A DNA stretch of 64,000 nucleotides from assembly GCF_025905425.1 (NCBI RefSeq), contig NZ_CP109603.1, positions 186,001 through 250,000 on the forward strand, written 5' to 3'. This document shows, in pieces, positions 10,300-19,189 of this stretch. The DNA comes from Pseudomonas putida. Its GTDB lineage: Bacteria; Pseudomonadota; Gammaproteobacteria; Pseudomonadales; Pseudomonadaceae. Position 1 is the stretch's first letter. Each line of letters begins with the position of its first letter. Below the pieces are notes generated by a model. The model was given only the letters and a program-made list of their open reading frames with translations, had not been told where the DNA came from and searched no databases. Both the position numbers and the translations under genes were made by a program.

Positions 10300-10474
10300 G
10301 AGCAAGCCTTGCTGGCGATGCCCGGCACAGCCGGGCCTGGGGCGCTACGCGCCCCATCGCCGGCAAGGCCAGCTTCCACAAGAAGACAGTTGCTCCCACA
10401 GGAAGCCCACAGTATTCGAACCCTGTGGAGTACCTGTGGGAGCGGCCCGCGAATGGGCTGCGTAGCAGCCCCGG
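10298..10474. repeat. REP cluster at the right side of the IS
   Basis: Three to four REP-like units follow the transposase: an inverted pair sharing GCTGGCGATG / CATCGCCGGC cores (about 10298-10380), a short piece containing TTGCTCCCACAGG (about 10389-10401), and an inverted unit CCTGTGGGAGCGGCCCGCGA running to the GCAGCCCC at about 10472. Some of this may belong to the IS end. Confidence 0.75.
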
Positions 10475-10479
10475 CACTC

Positions 10480-11046
10480 TCAGCCTTCAGGCTTCGGCGC
10501 TGGCTGCCACAACACCTCGGCAACCCCCTGCCGCCGCCCAATGATCCGTGCCGCCACGAACAGCAGGTCCGATAGCCGGTTGATATACGCCAACCCCACC
10601 CCCTCCAGCGGCTCCACTGCATTCAGCTGCTGACACCGTCGCTCCGCACTGCGCGCCAGGCAACGGCACACATGCGCCTGCGCCACCAACGCCGAACCAC
10701 TGGGCAGGATGAAATTCTTCAACGGCCCCAGCTCCTCGTTCCACAGGTCGATTGCCGCTTCCAGGCGCTCCACTTCGGCCAGGTTCAATGCCTGGTAACT
10801 GGGCATTGCCAGTTCGCCGCCGAGGTCGAACAAGCGGTGCTGACAGGGGGCCAATACATCGTTTACCTCAGCCAGCCCCTGCTCGGTCAGCCCCGCCAAC
10901 AGCAGGCCCAGTTGACTGTTGAGGCTATCCACCTCGCCAATGGCTTCGATACGCGGGTGGTCCTTGGGCACCCGGCGTCCGTCGCCAAGGCCGGTTTCGC
11001 CTTTGTCGCCAGTGCGGGTGTAGATCTTCGACAGGCGGTAGCCCAT
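10480..11046 (-). CDS. PduO-type ATP:cob(I)alamin adenosyltransferase
   Basis: Transfers the adenosyl group of ATP to cob(I)alamin to make adenosylcobalamin. The 188-residue protein has the PduO N-terminal signature KIYTRTGDKGETGLGDGRRVPK at residues 6-27, GEVDSLNSQLG, and the conserved ARSAERRCQQL and YINRLSDLLFVAARI helices. The ATG at 11046 starts immediately before the first conserved residues; a longer in-frame reading upstream lies antisense to no recognisable domain. Its start is next to the stop of the sensor kinase gene (11048), which suggests co-transcription from the kinase promoter. Confidence 0.92.
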   Translation of the reverse strand: MGYRLSKIYTRTGDKGETGLGDGRRVPKDHPRIEAIGEVDSLNSQLGLLLAGLTEQGLAEVNDVLAPCQHRLFDLGGELAMPSYQALNLAEVERLEAAIDLWNEELGPLKNFILPSGSALVAQAHVCRCLARSAERRCQQLNAVEPLEGVGLAYINRLSDLLFVAARIIGRRQGVAEVLWQPAPKPEG

Positions 11047-11047
11047 G

Positions 11048-13078
11048 TCATGCCTCCGTGGTGTTCGGTGCCGTCGCTGCCGGCTGGCCGAGGGGCAGGC
11101 GCAGGGTGAAGCAGGTGCCCTGGCCGGGCGTGGACTGCACCTCCATCTGCCCCTTGTGGTTGTTGGTGATGATGAAATACGAGACCGAAAGGCCAAGGCC
11201 GGTGCCCTGGCCAATCTCCTTGGTGGTGAAGAACGGCTCGAAGGTGCGCTTGCGCACGGCTTCGGGCATGCCCACGCCGTTGTCCTCGACCTGGATTTCG
11301 GCCCAAGGCGGGTTGAGCCGCGTGCGCAGGATAATGCGCCCAGGCTCGCTGGGTTGCGGGCGCTGGTGGATCGCCTGGGCGGCATTTTTCAGCAGGTTGA
11401 GCAGCACCTGCTCCAGTTCGTTGGCGGTGCACGGCACCGGCCCGAGGTGCGGGTCGAACTGGCGCACGATCGCCTGGCCCTTGAAGTCGAAGCCGATGGC
11501 CAGGTCGAAATCGTTGCTGGCGATTTCCACGGCCTGGTCGATCAGCGCCGGCAAGTCGCAAGGCGCCAGCTGGCGATTGCTGCGGCGGCTGAAACTGAGC
11601 ATGTGGGTGACGATTTTCGCAGCGCGTGCACCGGCCTGCTGAATCCCGTCGAGCAGCTGTGGCACTTCGCGGCTGGCCAGGTAACGGTTGACGGTGGGCA
11701 GGTCGATGCCAAGCTCCTCGGCCTGCTCCTGGTTGCGTGGCAACTCCGGGGACAGGCGCCGACGGATATTCTGCACATTGTGCAAAATGGCCCCCAGCGG
11801 GTTGTTGATCTCGTGGGCCATGCCCGCGGCCAGGCCACCTACCGAGAGCATCTTTTCCGATTGCACCATCATCTCTTCCAGGGATAGGCGCTGGGTGATG
11901 TCATCGATGCGGATCACCACGCCGCGACCGCCCCCGCCCATCAGTGGATAGAAGGTCAGGGCATAGTGGCGCAGGTCATCGTCCTTGGGCCAGGTGACCC
12001 GCTCGATCTTCGCCACCCGGTGTTTCTCCACGGTTTCCTTGAGCTGTGGCAAAAATGGCTTGAGCGGCTCGAAGGCGATGAAGATCGGCTGGTTCAGCGC
12101 CTCGTCCAGCGGCGTCCCGGAGAGCATGGTGGCTTCGTGGTTCCACTGGGTGACATAGAGTTGCTCGTCGAGGGCGATCAGCGCCGAGGGCATGGAGTCG
12201 ATGATGCTGTTGAGGTAATTCTGGAAGCCCGTGAGTTTTTTCTCGATCTTGCTGCGCACCTGGACTTCCAGCTCCAGCTTGCGGTTGGTATGGCGGGTTT
12301 CTTCGGCCAGGCCCTGGGCCTGGTCATAGGCCGTCTGGAATTCATCGCGGGTGCGCTTGAGTTGCTGCTCGCGGGCTTCGATGCGCGAGAGCATGGTGTT
12401 GAACGCCTCGGCCAGGCTGCCGATCTCGTCGTCGTTGCCGCGCCGGGCACGCAGGGCGTAGCTCTCTTCGCGGGTGACCTGGCGGCTGAGCTCTTCGAGC
12501 TGGTTGATCGGTTGGGTGATCAAGCGCTTGATTTGCCGGGCGACGACAATCCACAGCAGGATGCTGAACACCAGAATGCCCAGGCTGGCGCTGAGCGTGC
12601 CGGTGTAGAAGGCTGTCGGCAGCTCGCTGCTGGACACCAGCAGCAGGTGCGCTGGCGGGTTGGCATCGCGCGGTATGCGTATCAGCTGCGTGCTGCGAAA
12701 CTCCATCAGGCGCCAGCCGTCGATGTTGCGAAAGCGCTTGGGCAGTGCCAACGGCTCGCCGTGCTGAAGTTGTGCAAGTATGCGGCCGTCCCCACCGTAG
12801 ACGGCGGCGGCGCGCAGTGGCGTGTAGCTGTCCAGCTCCTTGAGCAGGGCGTTGGCGGTTTCCGGGGTGTCGCCTGCACGGGCCGACAGCTGCGGGTTGG
12901 CTATCAGCCGGCCGATGGTCTGCAGGGCCTGGGGCGCCATGCTTTCCTGGGTGATCCAGTAGGCGGCGCTGATGAAGGTCAGGTTGGCCACCAGCAAGAT
13001 GGTCACCAGCAGCACCAGCAGGGCCGCCAGCAGCTTTTGCCCGACCGGCAGGTTTTCCAGGCGTTGGCGCAGGGTCAT
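11048..13078 (-). CDS. Membrane sensor histidine kinase (HAMP-PAS-HisKA-HATPase)
   Basis: A 676-residue inner-membrane kinase. Order: transmembrane segment (about 17-40), periplasmic domain, second membrane segment (about 165-190), HAMP, a coiled-coil stretch, PAS domain (IIDSMPSALIALDEQLYVTQW), HisKA with the phospho-acceptor His in GMAHEINNPLGAILHN, and HATPase (NELEQVLLNLLKNAAQ N box, DNGVGMPE, GQGTGLGLSVSY). No response regulator lies beside it here, so its partner is unknown; in P. aeruginosa the corresponding kinase has a regulator gene two genes away. The ATG at 13078 was used; an in-frame TTG at 13084 is possible. Neither has a strong ribosome site. Confidence 0.9.
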   Translation of the reverse strand: MTLRQRLENLPVGQKLLAALLVLLVTILLVANLTFISAAYWITQESMAPQALQTIGRLIANPQLSARAGDTPETANALLKELDSYTPLRAAAVYGGDGRILAQLQHGEPLALPKRFRNIDGWRLMEFRSTQLIRIPRDANPPAHLLLVSSSELPTAFYTGTLSASLGILVFSILLWIVVARQIKRLITQPINQLEELSRQVTREESYALRARRGNDDEIGSLAEAFNTMLSRIEAREQQLKRTRDEFQTAYDQAQGLAEETRHTNRKLELEVQVRSKIEKKLTGFQNYLNSIIDSMPSALIALDEQLYVTQWNHEATMLSGTPLDEALNQPIFIAFEPLKPFLPQLKETVEKHRVAKIERVTWPKDDDLRHYALTFYPLMGGGGRGVVIRIDDITQRLSLEEMMVQSEKMLSVGGLAAGMAHEINNPLGAILHNVQNIRRRLSPELPRNQEQAEELGIDLPTVNRYLASREVPQLLDGIQQAGARAAKIVTHMLSFSRRSNRQLAPCDLPALIDQAVEIASNDFDLAIGFDFKGQAIVRQFDPHLGPVPCTANELEQVLLNLLKNAAQAIHQRPQPSEPGRIILRTRLNPPWAEIQVEDNGVGMPEAVRKRTFEPFFTTKEIGQGTGLGLSVSYFIITNNHKGQMEVQSTPGQGTCFTLRLPLGQPAATAPNTTEA

Positions 13079-13117
13079 GGGCAAGGCAATGTCCGTATCC
13101 GGTTGAAAGGGCCAGCG

Positions 13118-14083
<966 letters not shown>

Positions 14084-14135
14084 TCAGCGTGCTCCATCTT
14101 CAGGCCGAGCGCGCTTTTATTTTTGGAGAATACCC

Positions 14136-14621
14136 ATGCCTTCGTTCGACGTGGTATCGGAACTGGACAAGCACGAAGTGCAGAACGCTGTAGACAACGC
14201 CGTCAAGGAACTCGATCGCCGTTATGACCTCAAGGGCAAGGGCAGCTTCGAGTTCAAGGACAAGGATCAGACCGTGCTGCTGACCGCCGAGGCCGAGTTC
14301 CAGCTTGAAGCGATGCTCGAGATCCTGCGCGGTGCCCTGGTCAAGCGCAAGATCGACGTCAAATGCCTGGAAGCCAAGGATGCCTACGCTTCCGGCAAAG
14401 AAATGAAACAGGAAGCCAAGTTCCGCGAAGGCATCGACAAAGAGCTGGCCAAGAAGATCGTTGCGCACATCAAGGATGCCAAGCTCAAGGTTCAGGCTGC
14501 CATCCAGGGTGAACAGGTACGTGTCACCGGCAAGAAGCGCGACGACCTGCAAGAGGCGATCGCCGCCCTGCGCGCCAAGGAATTCGACATGCCGCTGCAG
14601 TTCAACAACTTCCGCGATTGA
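14136..14621 (+). CDS. yajQ: YajQ-family nucleotide-binding protein
   Basis: A 161-residue member of the UPF0234/YajQ family, with two RNA-recognition-like ferredoxin folds. It starts [20 protein letters not shown] and contains [15 protein letters not shown] and [12 protein letters not shown]. Family members bind nucleotides, and YajQ-type proteins of Xanthomonas and Pseudomonas have been reported as cyclic di-GMP effectors. The ATG at 14136 follows TTGGAGAA. The upstream frame extending to 13959 overlaps panE and is not used. Confidence 0.95.
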   Translation: MPSFDVVSELDKHEVQNAVDNAVKELDRRYDLKGKGSFEFKDKDQTVLLTAEAEFQLEAMLEILRGALVKRKIDVKCLEAKDAYASGKEMKQEAKFREGIDKELAKKIVAHIKDAKLKVQAAIQGEQVRVTGKKRDDLQEAIAALRAKEFDMPLQFNNFRD

Positions 14622-14734
14622 TCCGGGCGTTGTCAGGAACCTCGATGGCGCAATGATGTCCATGGGGGCCATGGCCGCGCAAATGCTGCGGCCAGTTTTA
14701 CCGTGTACATGCCGTTCGGCATCAGGAGATGAAC

Positions 14735-15577
14735 ATGGATTTGAACGCTGAAGTCGATCAGCTGGTCCGCCAATCGCAGACCTGGGTCCCTTTGATCATG
14801 GAATACGGCAGCCGTGTGTGCCTGGCGTTGCTGACCCTGGCCATCGGCTGGTGGATCATCAACAAGGTCAGCGCACGCCTGGGCAAGCTGGTCGGCCTGC
14901 GTAATGCCGACCTGGCGTTGCAGGGGTTCATCAGCACCCTGGCCAATATCATCCTGAAGATCCTGCTGCTCGTCAGCGTGGCGTCGATGATCGGCATCGA
15001 GACCACCTCCTTCGTTGCCGCTATCGGTGCTGCTGGCCTGGCCATTGGCCTGGCGTTGCAGGGCAGCCTGGCGAACTTCGCCGGTGGCGTGCTGATTTTG
15101 ATGTTCCGCCCGTTCCGCATAGGCGACTGGATTGAAGCGCAGGGTGTCAGCGGCACCGTGGACAGCATCCAGATTTTCCATACCGTGCTGCGCACCGGTG
15201 ACAACAAGACGGTGATCATGCCCAACGGCAGCCTGTCCAACGGCATCATCACCAACACCAACCGTCAGCCGACCCGTAAGGTGGTGTTCGACGTGGGCGT
15301 GGATTACGAAGCCGACCTGCAGAAGGCGCGTAATGTGCTGCTGGAGCTTGCGCAGGACCCGCGCGTGCTGGCAGACCCGGCACCGCAGGCGGTGATTTCG
15401 ACGCTGGGCGACAGCTCGATTACCGTGTCGCTGCGCATCTGGACCAAGACGTCCGACTATTGGGATGTCATGTTCATGCTCAATGAGCATGCCCGTGACC
15501 GGCTCAAGGCAGAGGGCATCGATATTCCGTTCCCGCAGCGGGTGATTCGCGTGGTGCAGGAAACGGCTACTCAATAA
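14735..15577 (+). CDS. mscS: MscS-family small-conductance mechanosensitive channel
   Basis: Inner-membrane osmotic safety valve, 280 residues, close to E. coli MscS (286). Three transmembrane segments are visible; TM3 is the glycine/alanine-rich pore helix (IGAAGLAIGLALQGSLANFAGGVLI), followed by the beta domain (FRIGDWIEAQGVSGTVDSIQIFHT, PNGSLSNGIITN) and alpha/beta C-terminal domain. The ATG at 14735 has AGGAG 6 bases upstream; the ATG at 14729 directly abuts that site and is less likely. Confidence 0.92.
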   Translation: MDLNAEVDQLVRQSQTWVPLIMEYGSRVCLALLTLAIGWWIINKVSARLGKLVGLRNADLALQGFISTLANIILKILLLVSVASMIGIETTSFVAAIGAAGLAIGLALQGSLANFAGGVLILMFRPFRIGDWIEAQGVSGTVDSIQIFHTVLRTGDNKTVIMPNGSLSNGIITNTNRQPTRKVVFDVGVDYEADLQKARNVLLELAQDPRVLADPAPQAVISTLGDSSITVSLRIWTKTSDYWDVMFMLNEHARDRLKAEGIDIPFPQRVIRVVQETATQ

Positions 15578-15592
15578 CACCGCATTGTAACT

Positions 15593-15692
15593 GGGGCCGC
15601 TGTGCGCCCCTTTGCGGGCAAGCCCGCTTCCACAGGGATAACACCGTACTTGTGGGGGCGGGCTTGCGCGCGAAGGGGCGCACAGCGGCCCC
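15593..15692. repeat. REP element pair (inverted)
   Basis: GGGGCCGCTGTGCGCCCCTT with a GCGGGCAAGCCCGC core, then an inverted partner ending GCACAGCGGCCCC at 15692. It fills the gap between mscS and the mdfA-like gene. Confidence 0.88.
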
Positions 15693-15785
15693 AGCTTTTT
15701 CCGGCCCCATTACACTTGTTCACAGCCAAGCCCTGATATTTCTGGCATATAGCCTGACCCCACCTGCCTTTACCCGAAACCTGCC

Positions 15786-17030
15786 ATGAAACCACTGCTG
15801 TACATCACCCCCCTTCGAGCGCTGCTGTTCGGCCTCACCCTGGCCCTGTTCGAGCTGCTCACCTACCTGGCCAGCGACGCCGTCATGCCGGCCATGCCCG
15901 TGGTAGTAGGCGACCTGAACGCCAGCCCCGAATACATCCCCCACGCCCTGAACCTGTACCTGCTCGGTGGCGTGGTCCTGCAGTGGCTGATCGGCCCACT
16001 GGCCGATCGCTATGGCCGCCGCCCACTGCTGTTGGGCGGTTGTGTGTTCTTCGGCGTGGCGTGCCTGGCGACCTTCTGGGTGAACGACATCGGCATGTTC
16101 AACCTGCTGCGCCTGTTGCAGGGCATCGGCCTGGGCTTTGTGGTCACGGTCAGCTACCCGGCCCTGAACGAGGCCTTCAGCGAAGCCGACGCGGTGCGCA
16201 TGATGGCCCTGTTGGCCAACATTGCCCTGCTGTCGCCGCTGCTTGGCCCACTGGTGGGTACCTTGCTGCTGCAATGGCTGGACTGGCGCTGGCTGTTCGT
16301 GGCGTTCGCCATCGGCGCGGTGCTGGCCTGGGTGCTGTTGTACCGGTTGATGCCAGAAACCCTGGGCGTGGAGCGCCGCGACGGTTCGAAGCTGCCGTTT
16401 ACGCCGATCCACTTGCTGCCACTGTTGTCCGGCTACGGTCAATTGCTGGCCAACCGACGCTTTGTCGCCGGTAGCGCGGCCCTTGGCCTGGTCGGTCTGC
16501 CCTTGATTGGCTGGATTGGCCTGTCGCCGGTGCTGCTCATCCATGATGAAGGGCTGAGCACGATGGAATATGCGCTGTGGCAGCTGCCGGTGTTTGGTGG
16601 GCTGATCCTCGGCAATCTGATCATCAACCGCATTGCCGACCGTTACCCGCTGCCGGCGCTGGTACGTGGCGCACTCTGGCCCTACCTGGCCGGCCTGTCG
16701 CTGATGGTGCTGGCGACCTGGTTCTGGCCGAGCGTGACCAGCGTGGTTGCCGGCATGTCGCTGTATGCCTTGGGGCTGGGCGTTGCCAACGCCGTGCTGT
16801 ACCGCATGACGCTGTTCTCCAGCGAGCAAAGCAAGGGGTTGGTCTCGGCCATGCTGGGGATGATCACCATTGCCTTGCTGGGCCTGGGAGGGGCGCTGCT
16901 AGCGATGATCGGGGCGGGGGCCAGTTTGTTGCACTTCGCTTTGGCAGCCAGTGTGGCGGGTGCGCTGGCGCTGTGGCCGCTGTGGTTTGTGGTAGGCGGC
17001 CGGTCTGGCGAAGGGGCTGTGGCTCAGTAG
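15786..17030 (+). CDS. MdfA-like MFS multidrug efflux transporter
   Basis: Twelve-helix drug/proton antiporter, 414 residues. It closely follows E. coli MdfA: TM1 has the membrane-embedded acidic pair as Glu23 and Asp31 (LALFELLTYLASD), equivalent to MdfA Glu26 and Asp34, which are essential for drug recognition and coupling. The loop signature PLADRYGRRPLLLGG, motif C-like LLSPLLGPLVGTLLLQ and RFVAGSAALGLVGLPLIGWI also match. No regulator is adjacent. It converges with the AmpG-like gene across a perfect 36-bp palindrome. Confidence 0.88.
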   Translation: MKPLLYITPLRALLFGLTLALFELLTYLASDAVMPAMPVVVGDLNASPEYIPHALNLYLLGGVVLQWLIGPLADRYGRRPLLLGGCVFFGVACLATFWVNDIGMFNLLRLLQGIGLGFVVTVSYPALNEAFSEADAVRMMALLANIALLSPLLGPLVGTLLLQWLDWRWLFVAFAIGAVLAWVLLYRLMPETLGVERRDGSKLPFTPIHLLPLLSGYGQLLANRRFVAGSAALGLVGLPLIGWIGLSPVLLIHDEGLSTMEYALWQLPVFGGLILGNLIINRIADRYPLPALVRGALWPYLAGLSLMVLATWFWPSVTSVVAGMSLYALGLGVANAVLYRMTLFSSEQSKGLVSAMLGMITIALLGLGGALLAMIGAGASLLHFALAASVAGALALWPLWFVVGGRSGEGAVAQ

Positions 17031-17036
17031 CTTTCA

Positions 17037-17072
17037 TTGGCCCTGTCGCCGGCATGCCGGCGACAGGGCCAA
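17037..17072. terminator. Perfect 36-bp palindrome between convergent genes
   Basis: TTGGCCCTGTCGCCGGCA (17037-17054) is followed at once by its exact reverse complement to 17072. The stop codons of the mdfA-like and ampG-like genes flank it closely on both sides. It can form a very strong hairpin from either strand but lacks a clear T run, so it may act as an mRNA 3'-end stabiliser rather than an intrinsic terminator. Confidence 0.65.
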
Positions 17073-17091
17073 TACAGGCACCGTAATACCC

Positions 17092-18639
17092 TCAGGGCCG
17101 CTCGGCCGCTGGGTTCTCTTCGGGCACCGGCTTGCCGCGCCCGGCTTCCTGACGCCACTGCAGGGCGATCAGGATCAGCGTCGGCACACCCAGCAGGGCA
17201 GTGATCAGGAAGAAGTCGTGGTAACCGAACTTCTCCACCATGACCCCCGAGTAACCCCCGATCAGCCGTGGCAGCAGCAACATGATCGAGCTGAGCAGTG
17301 CGTACTGGGTGGCAGAGAACTTCAGGTTGGTCAGGCTCGACAGGTAGGCGACGAACGCCGAGGTGGCCATGCCGGAGCTGAAGTTGTCCAGCGAGATGGT
17401 GACCACCAGCATGTCCAGGTTCGGGCCCATGTCGGCCAGCATCAGGAACAGGATGTTGGTGGCCGCCGATGCCGCGCCGCCGATGAACAGGATCGGCATG
17501 ATGCCGAAGCGCACGATCAGCAGGCCACCGGCCCCGGCGCCGACCAAGGTCATGATCAGGCCGAAGATCTTGCTGACGCTGGCAATCTGGTCCTTGGTGA
17601 AGCCCATGTCGATATAGAACACGTTGGCCATCACCCCCATGACCGTGTCCGACATACGATAGGTGGCGATCAGCCCGAGCAGCAGCAGGGCTTGCCAGCG
17701 GTAGCGGGCAATGAAGTCGTTGACCGGGGTCAGCACCGGCGCAAGGCCGCGGCGGCCCATGGTCGACAGGCAGGCCCAGGTCAGCAGCACGTACAGAATC
17801 AGGCGCAGGAAGGCGCGGTCTTCCAGCAGCAGGTCGAGTGGCGTCGCGTCGCCGAAGATCACGCTGGCCCAGTCGGTATTGAACAGCTGGGTGAAGCTGG
17901 CAGGTACCGACACCAACAGCACGATCAGCACGAACACCGACGCCAGCTGGTGCACCAGGCCATAGCGCGCCGCCGACAGCTGGGTACGCAGCGGTACCGA
18001 AGGTTCACGCATGACCAGGGTGGTGAAGAGCGCGGGCAGCATCAACAGGGCAAACATGATGTACGTGCCGGCCCAGGCCTTGTGCAGGTAGCTGAAACCG
18101 GTGGAGCCGAACCATTCGGCGAAGAACAGCGCGCCTGCAGTGGCAAGCAGCGCCGCCACCCGGTAGCCGGCCATGTAGCTGGCGGCGAGTGCGGCCTGAC
18201 GCTGGTCGTCGGCAATTTCGAGGCGATAGGCATCGACGGCGATGTCCTGGGTCGCCGAGGCAAATGCCACGAGAACGGCCAAGGCAATCAGCCATGACAG
18301 GTGTTGCTGTGGGTCACACAGGCTCATGCCGACCAGGCCGATCACCACCAGCGCCTGCGACAGCAGCAGCCACGAACGGCGGCGGCCCAGGCCGCCAAGC
18401 AATGGCAGGCGCCATTGGTCGAGCAATGGCGACCAGACCCATTTGAAGGCATAGGCCAGGCCGATCAGGCTCGCGTAACCAATGGTCTCGCGGGCCACGC
18501 CTGCTTCACGCAGCCATACCGAAAGGGTCGAGAACACCAGCATGTAGGGCAGGCCGGCGGCGAAGCCGAGCAGCAGAAGTACCAGGGTTGACGGGCTGGC
18601 ATAGGCAGCGAGCGCAGCGCGCCAGGTTTTACGGGGCAT
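17092..18639 (-). CDS. ampG: AmpG-like muropeptide MFS permease
   Basis: Inner-membrane permease of 515 residues with 12 or more predicted helices; AmpG imports anhydro-muropeptides for cell-wall recycling and so feeds AmpR-controlled beta-lactamase induction. Signatures: PSTLVLLLLGFAAGLPYMLVFSTLSVWLREAGV at the N-terminus, GLAYAFKWVWSPLLDQ, SATQDIAVDAYRLE and the MGFTKDQIASVSKIFGL loop. Length is near E. coli AmpG (491). Pseudomonads may carry a second homologue (AmpP), so paralogue identity is less certain. Confidence 0.88.
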   Translation of the reverse strand: MPRKTWRAALAAYASPSTLVLLLLGFAAGLPYMLVFSTLSVWLREAGVARETIGYASLIGLAYAFKWVWSPLLDQWRLPLLGGLGRRRSWLLLSQALVVIGLVGMSLCDPQQHLSWLIALAVLVAFASATQDIAVDAYRLEIADDQRQAALAASYMAGYRVAALLATAGALFFAEWFGSTGFSYLHKAWAGTYIMFALLMLPALFTTLVMREPSVPLRTQLSAARYGLVHQLASVFVLIVLLVSVPASFTQLFNTDWASVIFGDATPLDLLLEDRAFLRLILYVLLTWACLSTMGRRGLAPVLTPVNDFIARYRWQALLLLGLIATYRMSDTVMGVMANVFYIDMGFTKDQIASVSKIFGLIMTLVGAGAGGLLIVRFGIMPILFIGGAASAATNILFLMLADMGPNLDMLVVTISLDNFSSGMATSAFVAYLSSLTNLKFSATQYALLSSIMLLLPRLIGGYSGVMVEKFGYHDFFLITALLGVPTLILIALQWRQEAGRGKPVPEENPAAERP

Positions 18640-18682
18640 GGGCCAACATCTGCCTCAAGTTTTCGAAAACAAAGCGCGCACT

Positions 18683-19036
18683 CTAACCGCTGTGCTCCAT
18701 CGGGCGCCAGCCATGGCGCGTCATATCCACACGATTATTGGTCACATTAACGCCTTCTGCGCGCAACCGCGCCCGTTGTTCGTCGCCTGACGGGGTGCCC
18801 AATGCCAGGCTCAGGCGCCCGCCAGCAGCCAGTACGCGGTGCCAGGGCAGGCGGGTGTCTGCGGGAAGCTGGCCGAGGGTGCGGCCAACCCAGCGTGCCG
18901 CGCGGCCAAGGCCGGCCAGCTCGGCGAGCTGGCCGTAGCTGACCACCTTGCCTTCGGGCACTTGCCCGAGCACCGAATACAGCGCCGTTCGTCGGGCTTC
19001 TGCGGTTTCCTGGGCGTGCTCGTATGCCTCTGACAT
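18683..19036 (-). CDS. Alkyltransferase-like DNA-repair protein (ATL, MGMT family)
   Basis: A 117-residue protein with the DNA-binding half of O6-methylguanine-DNA methyltransferase (VPEGKVVSYGQLAELAGLGRAARWVGRTLG, with the Arg finger). The catalytic PCHRV of true methyltransferases reads PWHRV, so the acceptor Cys is Trp. That defines ATL proteins (E. coli YbaZ), which bind alkylguanine and flag it for nucleotide excision repair. The ATG at 19036 was chosen from family length; the frame extends 48 codons upstream without homology and over the divergent gene's leader. Confidence 0.9.
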   Translation of the reverse strand: MSEAYEHAQETAEARRTALYSVLGQVPEGKVVSYGQLAELAGLGRAARWVGRTLGQLPADTRLPWHRVLAAGGRLSLALGTPSGDEQRARLRAEGVNVTNNRVDMTRHGWRPMEHSG

Positions 19037-19189
19037 CAGTGCCCCCGTGCCCTGTGGATGAAACCGGACCAGCGGAAGGGGTAAATGAGAGTTGAACTCA
19101 ACGGCATGCGCTCGGTCTTTCCTTGCTCTGGTTGTCGGTATCTGGATAATGCCCGGCTTTTTTCGTCGAATCGAACCCATAGTCCGCTT

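Larger units (their letters stand above)
9150..10300 (+). mobile_element. IS110-family insertion sequence inserted in REP DNA (ISPpu9-like)
   Basis: A single transposase gene of the IS110 family (9364-10299) lies between REP sequences on both sides. The borders are approximate: left near 9150, where a REP core is cut, and right either close to the transposase stop (about 10297-10300, where REP-like sequence resumes) or as far as about 10393, where GCTCCCACAGG could complete the interrupted left REP. IS110 elements lack long terminal inverted repeats and usually make no target duplication, so the ends cannot be fixed from one copy. A long leader with inverted repeats precedes the transposase. 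Confidence 0.8.

Noticed and set aside
11048..13084. Extending the sensor kinase to the TTG at 13084
   Set aside because: It adds only two residues, and the ATG at 13078 is a more usual start; the ribosome site does not decide.
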